A stretch of 64,000 bases of DNA, taken from Bradyrhizobium sp. URHD0069 (lineage in GTDB: Bacteria; Pseudomonadota; Alphaproteobacteria; Rhizobiales; Xanthobacteraceae). The notes under the pieces were generated by a model, which was given only the letters and a program-made list of their open reading frames with translations, was not told the origin of the DNA and did not search any database. The translations under genes were made by a program, and so were the position numbers. The stretch is taken from contig NZ_JNIJ01000017.1 of NCBI RefSeq assembly GCF_000701345.1, positions 62,001 to 126,000 on the forward strand, written 5' to 3'. This document shows, one piece after another, positions 50,829 to 60,823 of this stretch. Numbering within the stretch: position 1 is the stretch's first letter; the number at the start of each line of letters is the position of its first letter.

Positions 50829-51764
50829 ATGACGACCACACTCTCTCATCGCCTTTCGCCTCTCATCATGGCTTGTGCCGCGGGGCTGATCCTGATGACT
50901 GGCGCTTCGCCATCGCGCGCGCAAACCGTGGCCGTCATGGTCAATGGCGAACCCATCACCAATTACGACATCGAGCAGCGCAGCAAGCTGACCGCCCTGA
51001 CAACTCACAAACCTGCCAACCGACAGCAGGTGATCGATGAATTGATCGACGAGAAGGTGAAGATCAAGGAAGGCAAGAAATTCGGGGTCGATCCCACCTC
51101 GTCCGATATCGATCAGTCTTACGCGGCGATGAGTTCGCGGATGCGAATCACTCCGGAGCAACTGACAAAATCTCTTGAAAGTCAGGGCATCCGACCCGAC
51201 ACGCTGAAGGCCCGCATGAAGGCCGAGATGATCTGGACCAGCCTGGTCCGCGGCCGATTCAAGCAGAGCCTCCAGGTCGGAGAAAAGGAAGTCGCCGCCG
51301 CTGTTCAGGTCAACGGCGACGACAAGCAGGAGGTGGAATCGTTCGAATACCGGATGCAGCCGATCGTTTTGATCGTCCCACGCGGATCAGCGCCGGCTGC
51401 CGTCGAGTCGAGACGCAAGGAAGCCGAAGCGTTACGGAGCCGCGTGCAAAGCTGCGACGAGGCAAACGCTTACTTCAAGTCCATGCAAAATGCCGCAATA
51501 CGCGAGACCGTGACCAAGACCTCGGCCGACATACCGGCCGTTCTTCGTGAAGTGCTCGACAAGACGCCCATCGGCCATTTGACCGCTCCCGAAGTGACGA
51601 AACAGGGCGTCGAGATGGTTGCGCTGTGCGGAAGGAAGCCGACCACCGTCGACACGCCGAAAAAGAAGGAAATCCGAGACAAGATGTACGCCGAAAAATA
51701 CGAAGCGAAATCGAAATCGTACCTGCAGGAAGTCCGCAAGGCCGCGATGATCGAATATCGTTGA
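50829..51764 (+). CDS. SurA-type periplasmic chaperone
   Basis: 311 residues. Signal peptide SPLIMACAAGLILMTGASPS RAQ, then the SurA N-domain: VAVMVNGEPITNYDIEQRSK LTALTTHKPANRQQVIDELI DEKVKIKE, which is diagnostic. LESQGIRPDTLKARMKAEMI W continues it. The PPIase (parvulin) part is reduced and divergent (PIVLIVPRGSAPAAV). It probably escorts LptD and other barrels. The ATG at 50829 is preferred over an upstream GTG. Confidence 0.85.
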   Translation: MTTTLSHRLSPLIMACAAGLILMTGASPSRAQTVAVMVNGEPITNYDIEQRSKLTALTTHKPANRQQVIDELIDEKVKIKEGKKFGVDPTSSDIDQSYAAMSSRMRITPEQLTKSLESQGIRPDTLKARMKAEMIWTSLVRGRFKQSLQVGEKEVAAAVQVNGDDKQEVESFEYRMQPIVLIVPRGSAPAAVESRRKEAEALRSRVQSCDEANAYFKSMQNAAIRETVTKTSADIPAVLREVLDKTPIGHLTAPEVTKQGVEMVALCGRKPTTVDTPKKKEIRDKMYAEKYEAKSKSYLQEVRKAAMIEYR

Positions 51765-51767
51765 AAC

Positions 51768-52772
51768 ATGGCCAAGCCCCTCGCGCTCACATCCGGCGAG
51801 CCCGCGGGTATCGGGCCTGATATCACCATCAAAGCGTGGCTGCGCCGCAATGAGCTGAAGCTCCCGCCATTCTACCTGCTCGGCGATCGTGACTTCCTCA
51901 ATCACCGGGCGAAGACCCTCGGACTCAACATCAGGCTCGCCGACGTTTGCGCCGAAGATGCATCGGGCGCGTTCTCCGACGCGTTGCCGGTGGTGGCCAC
52001 CGGCCATGCGGCGACCGCGCGAGCCGGTCAGCCGGACGATACCAGTGCGGTTACCGCCATGGCCTCCATTCGGCACGCCGTTGCCGATGTCATCGCCGGA
52101 CGGGCGGCCGCGATCGTCACCAATCCGATTGCCAAAAGCGTGCTCTACCGCGCCGGATTCCGCCATCCCGGTCACACCGAGTTTTTGGCCGAGCTGGCGG
52201 CGACGGAGCGAGGTACGCCGCAACCCGTGATGATGCTGTGGTCCCCCGCCCTCGTCGTCGTACCCGTGACGATCCATCTTGCGCTGCGTGACGCGATCGC
52301 GCAGCTGTCGAGTGACCTGATCGTCAGCACCGTCCGCATCGTGGTCGCGGACTTGAAGACCCGCTTCGGGCTTACCAATCCGCGCCTCGCAGTGGCCGGC
52401 CTCAATCCCCACGCCGGCGAGGACGGTTCACTCGGCGGCGAGGACCAGACGATCGTGGCACCGGCCATCGAAATCCTGCGCGGCGAAGGCATCGAGATCA
52501 GGGGGCCGCTACCGGCCGACACCATGTTCCACGATGCCGCGCGCAAAACCTATGATTGCGCGATCTGCATGTATCACGACCAGGCGCTGATCCCGGTCAA
52601 GACGCTGGCATTCGAGGACGCAGTCAACGTCACGCTCGGATTGCCGTTCATTCGTACTTCGCCGGATCACGGCACCGCCTTCGATATCGCCGGCACCGGC
52701 CGGGCCAATCCGTCCAGCCTGGTCGCGGCATTGCGGCTGGCCGCCCGCATGGCGGCGGCGCAGGGCGCATGA
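51768..52772 (+). CDS. pdxA: 4-hydroxythreonine-4-phosphate dehydrogenase
   Basis: 334 residues: [97 protein letters not shown] and [23 protein letters not shown] are the family motifs, including the metal-binding His residues. It works in pyridoxal phosphate synthesis. It starts four bases after surA and its stop overlaps the rsmA start. Confidence 0.96.
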   Translation: MAKPLALTSGEPAGIGPDITIKAWLRRNELKLPPFYLLGDRDFLNHRAKTLGLNIRLADVCAEDASGAFSDALPVVATGHAATARAGQPDDTSAVTAMASIRHAVADVIAGRAAAIVTNPIAKSVLYRAGFRHPGHTEFLAELAATERGTPQPVMMLWSPALVVVPVTIHLALRDAIAQLSSDLIVSTVRIVVADLKTRFGLTNPRLAVAGLNPHAGEDGSLGGEDQTIVAPAIEILRGEGIEIRGPLPADTMFHDAARKTYDCAICMYHDQALIPVKTLAFEDAVNVTLGLPFIRTSPDHGTAFDIAGTGRANPSSLVAALRLAARMAAAQGA

Positions 52773-53638
52773 GCGCGATCGACGACCTTCCGCCGCTTCG
52801 CGAGGTCATTCGCCAGCATGCCCTCTCGGCCCGCAAATCACTCGGCCAGAATTTCTTGCTGGACCTCAACCTCACGGCGCGGATTGCGCGCGCGGCGGGT
52901 CCGCTGGAAGATGCAACAATCATCGAGGTCGGCCCCGGTCCCGGCGGGCTGACGCGCGCCCTGCTGGCATTGGGCGCGCGGCACGTCATTGCCGTGGAGC
53001 GTGACGAGCGCGCCCTGCCCGCGCTCAAGGAGATATCGAGGCGATATCCGGGACGGCTGGAGATCGTCCATGCCGACGCGCAGCATTTCGATCCCCGGCC
53101 GCTGCTCGGCGGGACAAAAGCGAAAATCGTCGCCAACCTGCCCTACAATATCGCAACCGCGCTCTTGATCGACTGGCTGTCGATCGAGCCGTGGCCGCCC
53201 TGGTACGACATGATGGTGCTGATGTTTCAGCGCGAGGTAGCCGAGCGCATCGTCGCGCACGAAAACGATGAAGCGTATGGACGGCTAGGCGTACTGGCGA
53301 ACTGGCGCGCCGAAACGAAAATCCTGTTCGATATTTCTCCGGCAGCCTTCGTGCCGCAGCCCAAGGTGACCTCGTCCGTGGTGCGACTGGTGCCGCGCAA
53401 CGCGCCGGAAGCGTGCGACCGCCGGGCGCTAGAGCAGGTAGCGGCAGCCGCGTTCGGTCAACGGCGGAAAATGCTGCGGCAGAGCCTCAAATCACTGGCC
53501 GTCGATCCGGCCCGACTGGCCGCGGCAGCGCAGATCGAAGTGACGCGGCGGGCCGAGACTGTCCCGGTCAGCGGCTTTGTTGCCATGGCTCGTGAATTGA
53601 CCGATATACGAAACACAAAATTGAACGCGCTGTCTTAA
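52769..53638 (+). CDS. rsmA: 16S rRNA (adenine1518/1519-dimethyl)transferase
   Basis: 289 residues: [78 protein letters not shown] (motif NLPY) and [14 protein letters not shown] all match KsgA/RsmA. It dimethylates two adenines in the 3' end of 16S rRNA. The overlap ATGA with pdxA shows coupling, and the order surA-pdxA-rsmA is common in Proteobacteria. Confidence 0.96.
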   Translation: MSAIDDLPPLREVIRQHALSARKSLGQNFLLDLNLTARIARAAGPLEDATIIEVGPGPGGLTRALLALGARHVIAVERDERALPALKEISRRYPGRLEIVHADAQHFDPRPLLGGTKAKIVANLPYNIATALLIDWLSIEPWPPWYDMMVLMFQREVAERIVAHENDEAYGRLGVLANWRAETKILFDISPAAFVPQPKVTSSVVRLVPRNAPEACDRRALEQVAAAAFGQRRKMLRQSLKSLAVDPARLAAAAQIEVTRRAETVPVSGFVAMARELTDIRNTKLNALS

Positions 53639-53665
53639 AACGTGCTGCCTCGAGGAGAAAACACC

Positions 53666-54724
53666 ATGGTGCTCATGCGTCGTCAGTCGCTGGTCAAATT
53701 CGATGCGCCGTTGTGTGAAACCATCGTCGAGACGCCGAAGCCGACGACCAAGGAAGTACTTGTCCGCGTCGAGCGCTGCGGGCTGTGCCATTCCGACCTG
53801 CATATCCAGGACGGCTACGCCGACCTCGGCGGCGGCAAGAAGCTTGATACCACGCGCGGCATGACGCTGCCGTTCACGCTGGGACACGAGATCGCCGGCA
53901 TTGTCGAGGAAGTCGGTCCCGACGTGTCGAAGGACCTGATCGGCACCAGGAAAGCGGTGTTCCCGTGGATCGGCTGCGGCCAATGCCGCGATTGTCGCAA
54001 TGGCGACGAGAATCTCTGCGTCAAGCAGCGCTTTCTCGGCGTTGCGATCGACGGCGGTTTTGCGAGCCACGTGCTGGTGCCGGACGCAAGATATCTGCTG
54101 GACTACGATCCGCTGCCGGTTAATCAGGCGGCGACGCTGATGTGCTCGGGCGTGACCGCCTATGGCGCGCTGAAGCGCCTGGTCGACCGGCCGCGGCAGC
54201 GCAATCTCTTGCTGATCGGCCTCGGCGGCGTCGGCATGATGGGCCTCGCGTTCGCGCAAGCCATGTTCAAGCAGAAGATTTCCGTGGCGGATCTCAGTCC
54301 CGCTGCGCGGGAGGCGGCATTGAAAAATGGCGCTGATGTCGCTTACGATCCCGCCGAACCCGACGTAGTCAAGCGCATCATCAAGGAGACCGAGGGCGGC
54401 TTCGACGAGATCGTCGATTTCGCCGGCAACGAAAAATCGATGGCCTTTGCGGTCTCGACCGTCGCACGTGGCGGCAAGATCGTGGTCTCCGGACTGATGG
54501 GCGGCAATTTCAGCCTGCCGATGGTGCAATGGATCTACAAGCGCATGACCATCGAGGGCTTCATGGTCGGCACATTGGCGGAAGCGCAAGAGCTGATGGC
54601 GCTCGCGCGTTCAGGCAAGATCAAGCCGACCCCGACAAGGGAGGAGCCGATGAGCGACGTCCAGAAATGGATCGACGCGTTACGCGCCGGGAAAGTTGTC
54701 GGGCGTATCGTGCTGAAGAACTAA
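53666..54724 (+). CDS. zinc-dependent alcohol dehydrogenase
   Basis: 352 residues, medium-chain dehydrogenase. Catalytic zinc: RVERCGLCHSDLHIQDGY and TLGHEIAGIVEEVG. Structural zinc: GCGQCRDCRNGDENLC. NAD-binding: LLLIGLGGVGMMGLAFAQAM. MCSGVTAYGALKRLV is also typical. It oxidises alcohols or reduces aldehydes in the cytoplasm. GAGGAGAAAACACC precedes the ATG. It lies 27 bases after rsmA but is probably functionally separate. Confidence 0.93.
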   Translation: MVLMRRQSLVKFDAPLCETIVETPKPTTKEVLVRVERCGLCHSDLHIQDGYADLGGGKKLDTTRGMTLPFTLGHEIAGIVEEVGPDVSKDLIGTRKAVFPWIGCGQCRDCRNGDENLCVKQRFLGVAIDGGFASHVLVPDARYLLDYDPLPVNQAATLMCSGVTAYGALKRLVDRPRQRNLLLIGLGGVGMMGLAFAQAMFKQKISVADLSPAAREAALKNGADVAYDPAEPDVVKRIIKETEGGFDEIVDFAGNEKSMAFAVSTVARGGKIVVSGLMGGNFSLPMVQWIYKRMTIEGFMVGTLAEAQELMALARSGKIKPTPTREEPMSDVQKWIDALRAGKVVGRIVLKN

Positions 54725-54938
54725 CATCACCCCGCGGCCTGGCCGGCGCGTTTCGCGGCGGACCCCGGCGAAACGGTAGCGCCAGCGCCAGCCCGTCATT
54801 TTCAAGCCGACGCGGGCCTCGCGGACGCCAAGGCCCGCCCGAATTACGCCTCATGCTGCCCGGAATTGCGGCCCATTGCGACCCAAGTCTTTGCGGAGAT
54901 TTGGGATGCGACGTGTCCCGCCATCACCGGAGATGCAG

Positions 54939-55847
54939 ATGTCAACCCGAGCCGCAAAATTCGCGTCCGCAATCTTCGCCGGCCTACTCGCGAGCGCCCT
55001 TCTCACCACGATCTCGCACGGCGCGGAACCCGCAGCCGAGGAGTGCCTGTCTGGACCGAAGAAGGGCCAAACGCCCCCAGGAAGCCATTGGTACTACCGC
55101 CTCGACCGTGCCACCAAACGCCACTGTTGGTTTCTCGGGGAGGCAGGCCAAAAGCTTGCGCGAAACGCCCGGCCGAATTCGCCGCCGTCCGCGAAGCCGG
55201 ATTCGCCGAAAGCAGAAACCGCGATGCAAGATTCGATCGCGGACGCTCGCGCTGAACTACCCCCGCGGATAGCTATTGAATCGCCAAACCGCGATGGCGC
55301 GCTCGCGTCGGCGGTGGCGGCGGATGCCGCGGCTTGGGAAGATAACCAGGACGCGAGGATGCCGGGCGCGGAGACACAAAGATCGCTCGTCGCTTCGCGC
55401 TGGCCCAGTCAGTCGATCGCAAGCCCCTCGATCGATCCAACGTCAAATAAGGACGCTCCCGGCACGAGCGTGAGTTCAGCCGAGCAAACCCGGCCGCCGT
55501 CGCCCCTTGCTGCCGGCCTGTTCGCGACCGCAGACATGTCATCGCAGACTTCAAGCCATTCCGTGCCTATGCTGCTGGCCGCGATCATCGGAGCGCTGGC
55601 ACTCGCGGGCATCATCGGAAGCGTCATTTTTAAATTCGGTAGCACTCCCCGTCTTTCGCTACCTAAAGTTCGCCAACGTCGAGGCGTGAACTGGGAAAGC
55701 GCAAATATCGATCGCAGGACGTCACCCGCCTACCCGAGAACGGATGTCTCGTCGCGACAGCCCGATTTCGCTCGCGACCTTGATCAAGCGGGTGATCCGA
55801 ACGACAGAATTGCGCAATTCTTCTCGCAACTGCGCACCCCAACCTGA
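54939..55847 (+). CDS. exported hypothetical protein with C-terminal membrane helix
   Basis: 302 residues. A signal peptide (AAKFASAIFAGLLASALLTT ISHGAE) precedes a small Cys-bearing motif, CLSGPKKGQTPPGSHWYYRL DRATKRHCWFLGE. This short motif occurs in several exported proteins of Bradyrhizobium. A long Ser/Ala/Pro-rich stretch follows, then a membrane helix (MLLAAIIGALALAGIIGSVI F) and a basic cytoplasmic tail. Function unknown. CCGGAGATGCAG precedes the chosen ATG. Confidence 0.72.
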   Translation: MSTRAAKFASAIFAGLLASALLTTISHGAEPAAEECLSGPKKGQTPPGSHWYYRLDRATKRHCWFLGEAGQKLARNARPNSPPSAKPDSPKAETAMQDSIADARAELPPRIAIESPNRDGALASAVAADAAAWEDNQDARMPGAETQRSLVASRWPSQSIASPSIDPTSNKDAPGTSVSSAEQTRPPSPLAAGLFATADMSSQTSSHSVPMLLAAIIGALALAGIIGSVIFKFGSTPRLSLPKVRQRRGVNWESANIDRRTSPAYPRTDVSSRQPDFARDLDQAGDPNDRIAQFFSQLRTPT

Positions 55848-55854
55848 CGTCCTG

Positions 55855-56514
55855 CTATTTCTCCAATTGACGCTGCAACTCGCGCACGAATCCTGAAAGG
55901 CCGATTTGCCGCTCGCGCTTGAGCTGCTCAGCGCGAAGGATCGATTTGACGGCCTCGAAGGCTATTCCAATATTGTCATTGACGATAATGTAGTCGTAGG
56001 CGTCGAAATGGCTCATTTCGTCGCCCGCCTTCTTCATGCGGTCGCGGATGACTTCGTTTGAGTCCTGCGCGCGGGTGTGTAGTCGCTGCTCAAGCGCTGA
56101 CACCGATGGCGGCAGGATGAATACGCTGACGACATCGCTAGGCGAACGGCTGCGCAACTGCTGTGTGCCCTGCCAGTCGATATCGAACAGCACGTCGTTT
56201 CCCGCCGACAAGGCGGCTTCGACCGGCGCGCGCGGCGTACCGTAACGGTTGTCAAATACAGTGGCCCATTCGAGCAGCTCGCCCTTCGCGACCATTGCGT
56301 CAAACCGGTCATGATCGACGAAATAATAGTCCTTGCCCTCGATCTCACCTGGGCGCTTTGGTCGTGTTGTCGCCGACACCGACATTTGCAGTGCCGGCGT
56401 CTCAGCCACCAGCATCCGCGACAGCGTGGTCTTTCCCGCGCCCGACGGCGATGACAGCACGAACATCAGGCCGCGCCGCTCAACTCCGTCGAAGCCATCG
56501 ACGCCAGCCGTCAT
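55855..56514 (-). CDS. gmk: guanylate kinase
   Basis: 219 residues. P-loop FVLSSPSGAGKTTLSRMLVA, SATTRPKRPGEIEGKDYYFV DHDRFDAMVAKGELLEWATV FDNRYGTPR and VLFDIDWQGTQQL are the guanylate kinase signatures. It phosphorylates GMP to GDP. It follows the yicC gene by three bases on the same strand, the usual pairing. Confidence 0.96.
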   Translation of the reverse strand: MTAGVDGFDGVERRGLMFVLSSPSGAGKTTLSRMLVAETPALQMSVSATTRPKRPGEIEGKDYYFVDHDRFDAMVAKGELLEWATVFDNRYGTPRAPVEAALSAGNDVLFDIDWQGTQQLRSRSPSDVVSVFILPPSVSALEQRLHTRAQDSNEVIRDRMKKAGDEMSHFDAYDYIIVNDNIGIAFEAVKSILRAEQLKRERQIGLSGFVRELQRQLEK

Positions 56515-56517
56515 ATG

Positions 56518-57405
56518 TCACTCCAGATTCTGCACCTGTTCGCGGAATTGCTCGACCACGTTCTTCATTTCAAGACCGGTGTTGGTCAATTCCAGATCGT
56601 TCGACTTGGAGCAGCAGGTATTGACCTCGCGGTTGAATTCCTGGGCCAAAAAATCCAGCCGCCGTCCGACCGGTCCGCCCTTGCCGATCATCTCGCGGGC
56701 CTGTGAGATGTGCGAGGCGATGCGATCGAGCTCTTCGCGAATGTCGGCCTTTGCCGCGATCATGATCGCTTCCTGGTGGAGCCGGTCGGGATCGAAGCGA
56801 TCGGAGGATTCCAGCAGTGCCGCGATCTGTTCGGTCAGCCGCGCCTTGATTGCCTCGGGCCTGCGACCCGGAGCGGCCTCGGCCTTCTTCGCCAGGCGCT
56901 CGATCTCATCCATCCGCTGCGACAGGATCTGCCCGAGTGTCGCGCCCTCGCGCTGACGCATCTCAAGGAGGTCCAGCAGCGCCTGGTCAAAGGCTGCGGC
57001 GGCGGCAGCCTTGGCGGCCTTGTCTTGCACATCGTCGTTTTCCGGGTCGACCACCTCGATGACGCCCTTGATCGCCAGCAGCCCGTCGATGCTTGGCGCC
57101 ACCGCATCGATCTTGCCGGCGAGTACACCGGCGACCCTCACGATCGATGCCAGCACCTCTTCATTGACACGAACCGTGGAGACCGCGCTTGTGCGCTTGA
57201 CGCTCAAATTGGCGTACACCGCACCCCGCGACAGTACTTCTGCGGCGCGTTTCTTGGCGAATGCTTCGAGCTCGTCCCATCCGGGCGGCAACCGCATGCG
57301 CAGGTCAAAGCCCTTGGCGTTGACCGACTTCAATTCCCATTCGAACGCGTAGGGTCCGCTGGCACCGTGGCTTCGGGCAAAACCGGTCATGCTCGACAGC
57401 GCCAT
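56518..57405 (-). CDS. yicC: YicC-family protein (RNase adaptor/endoribonuclease-like)
   Basis: 295 residues. MALSSMTGFARSHGASGPYA FEWELKSVNAKGFDLRMRLP begins the YicC N-domain; the C-terminal DUF1732 part is RLDFLAQEFNREVNTCCSKS NDLELTNTGLEMKNVVEQFR EQVQNLE. A zinc-like Cys pair is present near the end (CCSK). YicC homologs take part in RNA decay in E. coli. It is directly upstream of gmk. Confidence 0.93.
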   Translation of the reverse strand: MALSSMTGFARSHGASGPYAFEWELKSVNAKGFDLRMRLPPGWDELEAFAKKRAAEVLSRGAVYANLSVKRTSAVSTVRVNEEVLASIVRVAGVLAGKIDAVAPSIDGLLAIKGVIEVVDPENDDVQDKAAKAAAAAAFDQALLDLLEMRQREGATLGQILSQRMDEIERLAKKAEAAPGRRPEAIKARLTEQIAALLESSDRFDPDRLHQEAIMIAAKADIREELDRIASHISQAREMIGKGGPVGRRLDFLAQEFNREVNTCCSKSNDLELTNTGLEMKNVVEQFREQVQNLE

Positions 57406-57535
57406 CGTGTGAAATTCTCCGGAAGTGACAGGTGCGAGATTCGCAAGATAAGGAACGGTGCAAGCTTAGCGCGTATTCGGCAAAAGTGGATACCGGTTTT
57501 GCGAATAGAATACGCACACGCTATGCGCGTTTCGG

Positions 57536-58798
57536 CTAGCGTTGAACCACGGGCGGCGAAGTCGTCGACTGCACCGCGCCCTGGGGGGCCGGAGCGCTGC
57601 CGCGAGCGGGCTTCTTCGCCGGGGCGGGTTTTGTCGTGGTGGCGGTCGGATTGGTATCGGTTGGCGCAGTCGCCGCGCCCGGCGGAGCATCGTCCGTCGG
57701 TTCGACCGTGTCATTCTGGATCTGCTTTTCCAGCGTCCGCAGTTTGGCGACGTTCTTCTGATGCTGGTCGTAAGTCTCGGTAAAGGCGTGTCCGCCGGTA
57801 CCATCGGCGACAAAGTACAGATCGCGGGTGCGTGCCGGATTGGCGGCGGCTTCCAGCGAAGCCCGGCCGGGATTGGCAATCGGCCCTGGCGGAAGGCCGT
57901 CCACCACGTAGGTGTTGTAAGGCGATGGCTGCTGGATTTCCGAGCGCTTGATCGGCCGGCCCAGCGTTCCCTTGCCGCCGACCAGCCCATAGATGATGGT
58001 CGGATCGGACTGCAGCTTTATTTTTTGCCGCAAGCGATTGACGAACACCGCGGCGACACGGCTGCGCTCGTCCGCCTTGCCGGTTTCCTTCTCGACAATC
58101 GAGGCCAGCGTCACCAGCTGCTCCGGGGTCTTCATCGGAACTTCCGGATTGCGGCGTTCCCAGATTTCGGCAAGCACGCGCTTCTGGGACTGCTGCAAGC
58201 GCTGAATGACCTGGTCGCGCGTGGTGCCGCGCGGGAATTTGTAGGTCTCCGGCAGCAACGTGCCCTCGCGCGGCATTTCGCGCACCGCGCCCGCAAAGAT
58301 ATCATTTTCGGAAAGCCGGGCCACGATCTGCTCGGAGGTCAAGCCTTCGGGAATCGTGACGGCGTGCTGGACCACCTTGCCTTCGACGATGGTGCCGATG
58401 ACATCGCGCAGGCTGGCGTTCTTCTGGAAGGAGTATTCGCCGGGCTTGAGATCAGAGCGCGCCTTCAATGCAAACACGCTGCCGATGAACGCCCAGCGAT
58501 TGTTGTCGATCACGCCTTCACGCTGCAGGATATCGGCGATGTCGGTCATTCCCGCGCGGGCCGGAATGTTGACGACCTTATCCTCCCGCAAGGGGCCCGG
58601 GGCCTCGATCTTCTGTTTGCCGTAGATGTACGCGCCGCCGACGCCGACCATCAAAACCAGGATGATGGTAATGACGGCATTGCCGACCACGACGAACGGA
58701 TTGCGGGCGCGCTCCGACCGCTTTGGCGGCGGCGGAACCTGTTCGGGCTCAAGCGCGGCGCGCGGGCTCCGTGGCGAAATGGGCGGCCTTTCACTCAT
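57536..58798 (-). CDS. mltG: endolytic murein transglycosylase MltG
   Basis: 420 residues. A cytoplasmic proline-rich start leads into one membrane helix (NAVITIILVLMVGVGGAYIY), then a LysM-like domain (NIPARAGMTDIADILQREGV) and the YceG/MltG domain: PEGLTSEQIVARL, LVTLASIVEKETGKADERSR VAAVFVNRLRQKIKLQSDPT IIYGLVGGKGTLGRPIKRSE IQQPSPYNTYVVDGLPPGPI ANPGRASLEA, with the catalytic Glu in VEKETG. A long Pro/Thr/Ala tail follows. It cuts nascent glycan strands. The fabF gene is upstream on the same strand. Confidence 0.95.
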   Translation of the reverse strand: MSERPPISPRSPRAALEPEQVPPPPKRSERARNPFVVVGNAVITIILVLMVGVGGAYIYGKQKIEAPGPLREDKVVNIPARAGMTDIADILQREGVIDNNRWAFIGSVFALKARSDLKPGEYSFQKNASLRDVIGTIVEGKVVQHAVTIPEGLTSEQIVARLSENDIFAGAVREMPREGTLLPETYKFPRGTTRDQVIQRLQQSQKRVLAEIWERRNPEVPMKTPEQLVTLASIVEKETGKADERSRVAAVFVNRLRQKIKLQSDPTIIYGLVGGKGTLGRPIKRSEIQQPSPYNTYVVDGLPPGPIANPGRASLEAAANPARTRDLYFVADGTGGHAFTETYDQHQKNVAKLRTLEKQIQNDTVEPTDDAPPGAATAPTDTNPTATTTKPAPAKKPARGSAPAPQGAVQSTTSPPVVQR

Positions 58799-58930
58799 CG
58801 ATGCAACCTAAATCCCGTCGGTTTAATCGTGGCTTCGCGAATTTCCGCAAGCAGCCGATAGTCTACGCCCAAATATAGGATTTATCACCGAATACGGCGA
58901 AACGGTGGAGTATTCGTTATACGCACTACG

Positions 58931-60193
58931 TCAGGCCACGCGCTGCACGATCACGGACGCGTTGGTGCCTCCGAAACCGAATGAATTCGACAGCGCGACA
59001 TTGATCTCGCGCTTGCGCGCCACTTGCGGCACGAGATCGATCGCCGTTTCCACCGATGGGTTTTCGAGATTGATGGTGGGCGGAGCGACGTTATCGCGAA
59101 TCGCAAGAATGCTGAAAATTGCCTCGATCGCTCCCGCCGCGCCCAGCAGATGGCCGGTCGATGACTTGGTCGACGACATCGACACCCTGGAGGCGGCGTT
59201 GCCGAGGAGCCGCTCCACGGCACCGAGTTCGATTTCGTCACCGACCTGCGTCGATGTCCCGTGCGCGTTGATGTAGTCGATATCGGAAGCAGTGATGCCT
59301 GCGCGCTTCAAGGCGGCGCTCATGCTGCGGAATGCGCCATCGCCGTCCGGCGTAGGAGAGGTGATATGGTAGGCGTCACCGGATAATCCGTAACCGATCA
59401 CCTCCGCATAGATTTTCGCGCCGCGTCTTTTCGCGTGCTCGTATTCCTCAAGCACCACGATCCCGGCGCCTTCGCCCATCACGAAACCGTCGCGGTCTTT
59501 ATCGTAGGGGCGCGATGCTTTTTCGGGAGTATCGTTGAAGCCGGTCGATAGCGCGCGGGAGGCGCAAAATCCCGCCATCGCCAGCCGGCAAATCGGGGAT
59601 TCCGTTCCGCCCGCGACCATCACGTCCGCGTCCCCAAGCGCGATCAGCCGGCCTGCATCGCCGATTGCGTGGGCGCCCGTCGAACAAGCCGTCACCACGG
59701 CATGATTGGGACCTTTGAGGCCGTGCTCGATCGACACATAACCCGAAGCGAGATTGATCAGACGCCCGGGAATAAAGAATGGCGACACCTTGCGCGGTCC
59801 GCGCTCTTTAAGAAGCAGCGCCGTATCGGCAATGCCGGACAGGCCGCCGATCCCGGAGCCGATCATCGTGCCGGTGGCGCAACGGTCCTCTTCGGTGGCC
59901 GGATGCCAGTTGGCGTCATCGAGCGCCTGCTTCGCCGCGCACGTTGCGAAAACGATGAAATCGTCGACCTTGCGCTGATCCTTCGGCTCCATCCACTGGT
60001 CGGGATTGAATGTGCCGTCGATGCCGTCGCCGCGGGGGATCACGCAGGCAATCCGGCTCGTCAGATCGGAGACGTCAAACGTGTCGATCCTCTTGGCGCC
60101 GCTTTCGCTGTTGAGAATGCGCTTCCATGTTGGTTCGACGCCACAGCCCAGTGGCGACACCATGCCGAGGCCCGTGACGACTACCCGCCTCAT
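58931..60193 (-). CDS. fabF: beta-ketoacyl-ACP synthase II
   Basis: 420 residues: RRVVVTGLGMVSPLGCGVEP at the start, the active-site Cys in AVVTACSTGAHAIGDAGRLI, and His residues in NAHGTSTQVGDEIELGAVER and MSSTKSSTGHLLGAAGAIEA. The end FGFGGTNASVIVQR is the usual one. It condenses malonyl-ACP with acyl-ACP. The ATG at 60193 has GGAGTGGTGGAT upstream; an earlier opening lacks homology. It is downstream of acpP. Confidence 0.96.
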   Translation of the reverse strand: MRRVVVTGLGMVSPLGCGVEPTWKRILNSESGAKRIDTFDVSDLTSRIACVIPRGDGIDGTFNPDQWMEPKDQRKVDDFIVFATCAAKQALDDANWHPATEEDRCATGTMIGSGIGGLSGIADTALLLKERGPRKVSPFFIPGRLINLASGYVSIEHGLKGPNHAVVTACSTGAHAIGDAGRLIALGDADVMVAGGTESPICRLAMAGFCASRALSTGFNDTPEKASRPYDKDRDGFVMGEGAGIVVLEEYEHAKRRGAKIYAEVIGYGLSGDAYHITSPTPDGDGAFRSMSAALKRAGITASDIDYINAHGTSTQVGDEIELGAVERLLGNAASRVSMSSTKSSTGHLLGAAGAIEAIFSILAIRDNVAPPTINLENPSVETAIDLVPQVARKREINVALSNSFGFGGTNASVIVQRVA

Positions 60194-60290
60194 ATCCACC
60201 ACTCCAACCCACGATTCGCGGCTCACAACAAGAAACCGGTGGACCGTTCGACCACGGTCCGTCCGGCTTCGTCAGCACCGCGCGCGGGCG

Positions 60291-60530
60291 TCAGCTTTTC
60301 GCGTTTTTTTCAAGAAATTTTGTGGCGTCGCCGACGGTCAAAATCGTCTCTGCGGCGTCGTCCGGAATCTCGCAACCGAACTCTTCTTCAAACGCCATCA
60401 CGAGCTCGACGGTGTCGAGGCTGTCGGCGCCGAGGTCATCAATGAAGCTCGCGTTGTCGACCACTTTTTCGGGCTCAACACCTAGGTGTTCGACCACGAT
60501 CTTCTTAACTCGCTCGCCAATCTCACTCAT
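60291..60530 (-). CDS. acpP: acyl carrier protein
   Basis: 79 residues. The phosphopantetheine attachment site is [22 protein letters not shown], with helices [20 protein letters not shown] before and [20 protein letters not shown] after. It carries the growing acyl chain for fatty acid and lipid A synthesis. GAGGTTGAACG precedes the ATG. Confidence 0.98.
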   Translation of the reverse strand: MSEIGERVKKIVVEHLGVEPEKVVDNASFIDDLGADSLDTVELVMAFEEEFGCEIPDDAAETILTVGDATKFLEKNAKS

Positions 60531-60823
60531 CGTTCAACCTCGTGCTTGTTCCCATAGACCCGTCCCCAGGACGATACGAGCCATCATGGTCGTTAAACTT
60601 CCTTCGCAATCGCGCGTAGTCTTGATTGGCCCCGTCATAGCCGACAAAGGCCCGGCGAACGACGCAGGCTCCGCATCGCCAATATACAGGGTTTCAAAAT
60701 CCTGCAAGGCGTTCTTTGCCCATCCGTTGCTGGTTCGGTTATCATACTTCCCATGCCTTGACTACAAGCCTCGGACGGCCGCCGGAAAGCATTTTCGGCT
60801 CGCCAAAGGGATCAGTAACCCGC
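60531..60823. other. intergenic region between acpP and fabG
   Basis: About 290 bases on the leader side of acpP. acpP usually has its own strong promoter, which should be here; I see no repeat or small gene. Confidence 0.4.
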